Assembly (NCBI GenBank): GCA_022424815.1
Contig: JAKMGS010000104.1
Coordinates: 1-6,104, forward strand
Origin: Schleiferiaceae bacterium
GTDB lineage: Bacteria; Bacteroidota; Bacteroidia; Flavobacteriales; Schleiferiaceae
DNA: 6,104 nt
Direction: 5' to 3'
Part shown: positions 5,825-6,104 of the stretch, piece after piece
Position numbering within the stretch: position 1 is the stretch's first letter
Layout: each line of letters opens with the position of its first letter
The notes under the pieces: model-generated
What the model was told of the DNA's origin: nothing
Seen by the model: the letters and a program-made list of their open reading frames with translations, nothing else
Database searches by the model: none
Made by a program: the position numbers and the translations under genes

Positions 5825-6104
5825 AAATATTTACATAGCGTTGATTTTTCTCGGGATGATGAGTTGTCAACCCGAGACTATCTATAATGTTGGGACACTT
5901 AAACCAAATACTGAGGGGGACAAAACAGAGCTTAAAGATGATCTGCAATTCATGAGCATCGCCTACAGAGATTTGTTCGAGGAAGAGGTGCCACCTGGCG
6001 TATTAGAATTAATGAGAACGGCTTATATCAGTCTAGGCGATAAGGAGTTAGTGGTTGACCGAGTAGGTCAAGCCATGCTCAGTAGTCCCGACCTAGAATT
6101 GCCC
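5817..6104 (+). CDS. Second lipoprotein, 5' part (cut by window end), function unknown
   Basis: The frame opens at ATG 5817, inside the last codons of the upstream lipoprotein gene (8-base overlap containing that gene's TAA), and stays open for 96 codons to the window edge. The N-terminus is MNKNIYIALIFLGMMSC: Lys3, a hydrophobic core and a lipobox M-M-S-C with Cys17. This fits a Bacteroidota lipoprotein, although Met at -3 is less usual than Leu. A polar linker (about 18-42) leads to a helical-looking acidic stretch that includes A-Y-R-D-L-F-E-E-E-V-P-P (49-60) and ends L-S-S-P-D-L (88-93). That spacing loosely resembles the repeats of the upstream protein (aromatic helix, Pro turn, later S-S-[EP] helix end), so the two may share a fold. 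The overlap and shared lipoprotein character suggest that they act together, perhaps as a complex at the periplasmic face of a membrane. I do not recognise the family. Confidence 0.8.
   Translation, partial: MNKNIYIALIFLGMMSCQPETIYNVGTLKPNTEGDKTELKDDLQFMSIAYRDLFEEEVPPGVLELMRTAYISLGDKELVVDRVGQAMLSSPDLELP

Noticed and set aside
1..6104. Mobile element, CRISPR array or integrase-type tRNA insertion
   Set aside because: No transposase or integrase coding region, no spaced direct repeats, and no direct repeat of the tRNA 3' end beyond the inverted copy at 904-920, which lacks the T arm. A tRNA attachment site in use by an island is therefore not supported within this window.

Overview
The window most likely comes from a member of the Bacteroidota, probably a flavobacterial-type lineage. 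Four things support this. A 1275-residue secreted protein ends in a type IX secretion (T9SS) type A sorting domain. The box before the tRNA gene, TATATTTG, matches the Bacteroidota -7 consensus TAnnTTTG. None of the protein starts has a strong Shine-Dalgarno sequence. Two neighbouring lipoproteins have short lipoboxes ending in Ser-Cys. I cannot name the genus.

Layout, left to right. The 3' part of an alpha/beta-hydrolase gene (+) runs in from the left edge and ends at 680. A proline tRNA gene with anticodon GGG (723-795, +) follows, with its own promoter box and a strong intrinsic terminator (802-834). The next 200 bases hold no protein gene but are full of inverted repeats. The largest is a nested, roughly mirror-symmetric structure (794-920) in which the tRNA tail plus terminator appears to be present a second time, inverted and diverged. 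A separate strong hairpin lies at 942-971. Most of the window (1039-4866, -) is one gene for a very large modular surface or secreted protein: signal peptide, three MAM-like/fibronectin-III pairs, four PKD domains and the T9SS sorting domain. A 94-base divergent intergenic region with a small palindrome separates it from a rightward lipoprotein gene (4961-5824). That gene overlaps by 8 bases the start of a second lipoprotein gene (5817 onward), which is cut by the right edge.

How the parts work together. The large protein should cross the inner membrane by Sec and the outer membrane by T9SS, and be anchored or released at the cell surface. It shows no recognisable catalytic domain, so an adhesive or structural role is the best inference. 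The two overlapping lipoprotein genes look co-transcribed and translationally coupled. The first carries three copies of an R-x-P-T-x-x-E motif in helical-looking sequence, somewhat like DUF4214 or the end of DUF1553. I do not recognise a specific function for either. The hydrolase and the tRNA show no functional link to the rest.

I see no mobile element, CRISPR array, defence system or other clearly new multi-gene system. The points most worth a second look are the nested palindrome behind the tRNA, the exact cysteine spacing of the large protein, and the uncharacterised lipoprotein pair.
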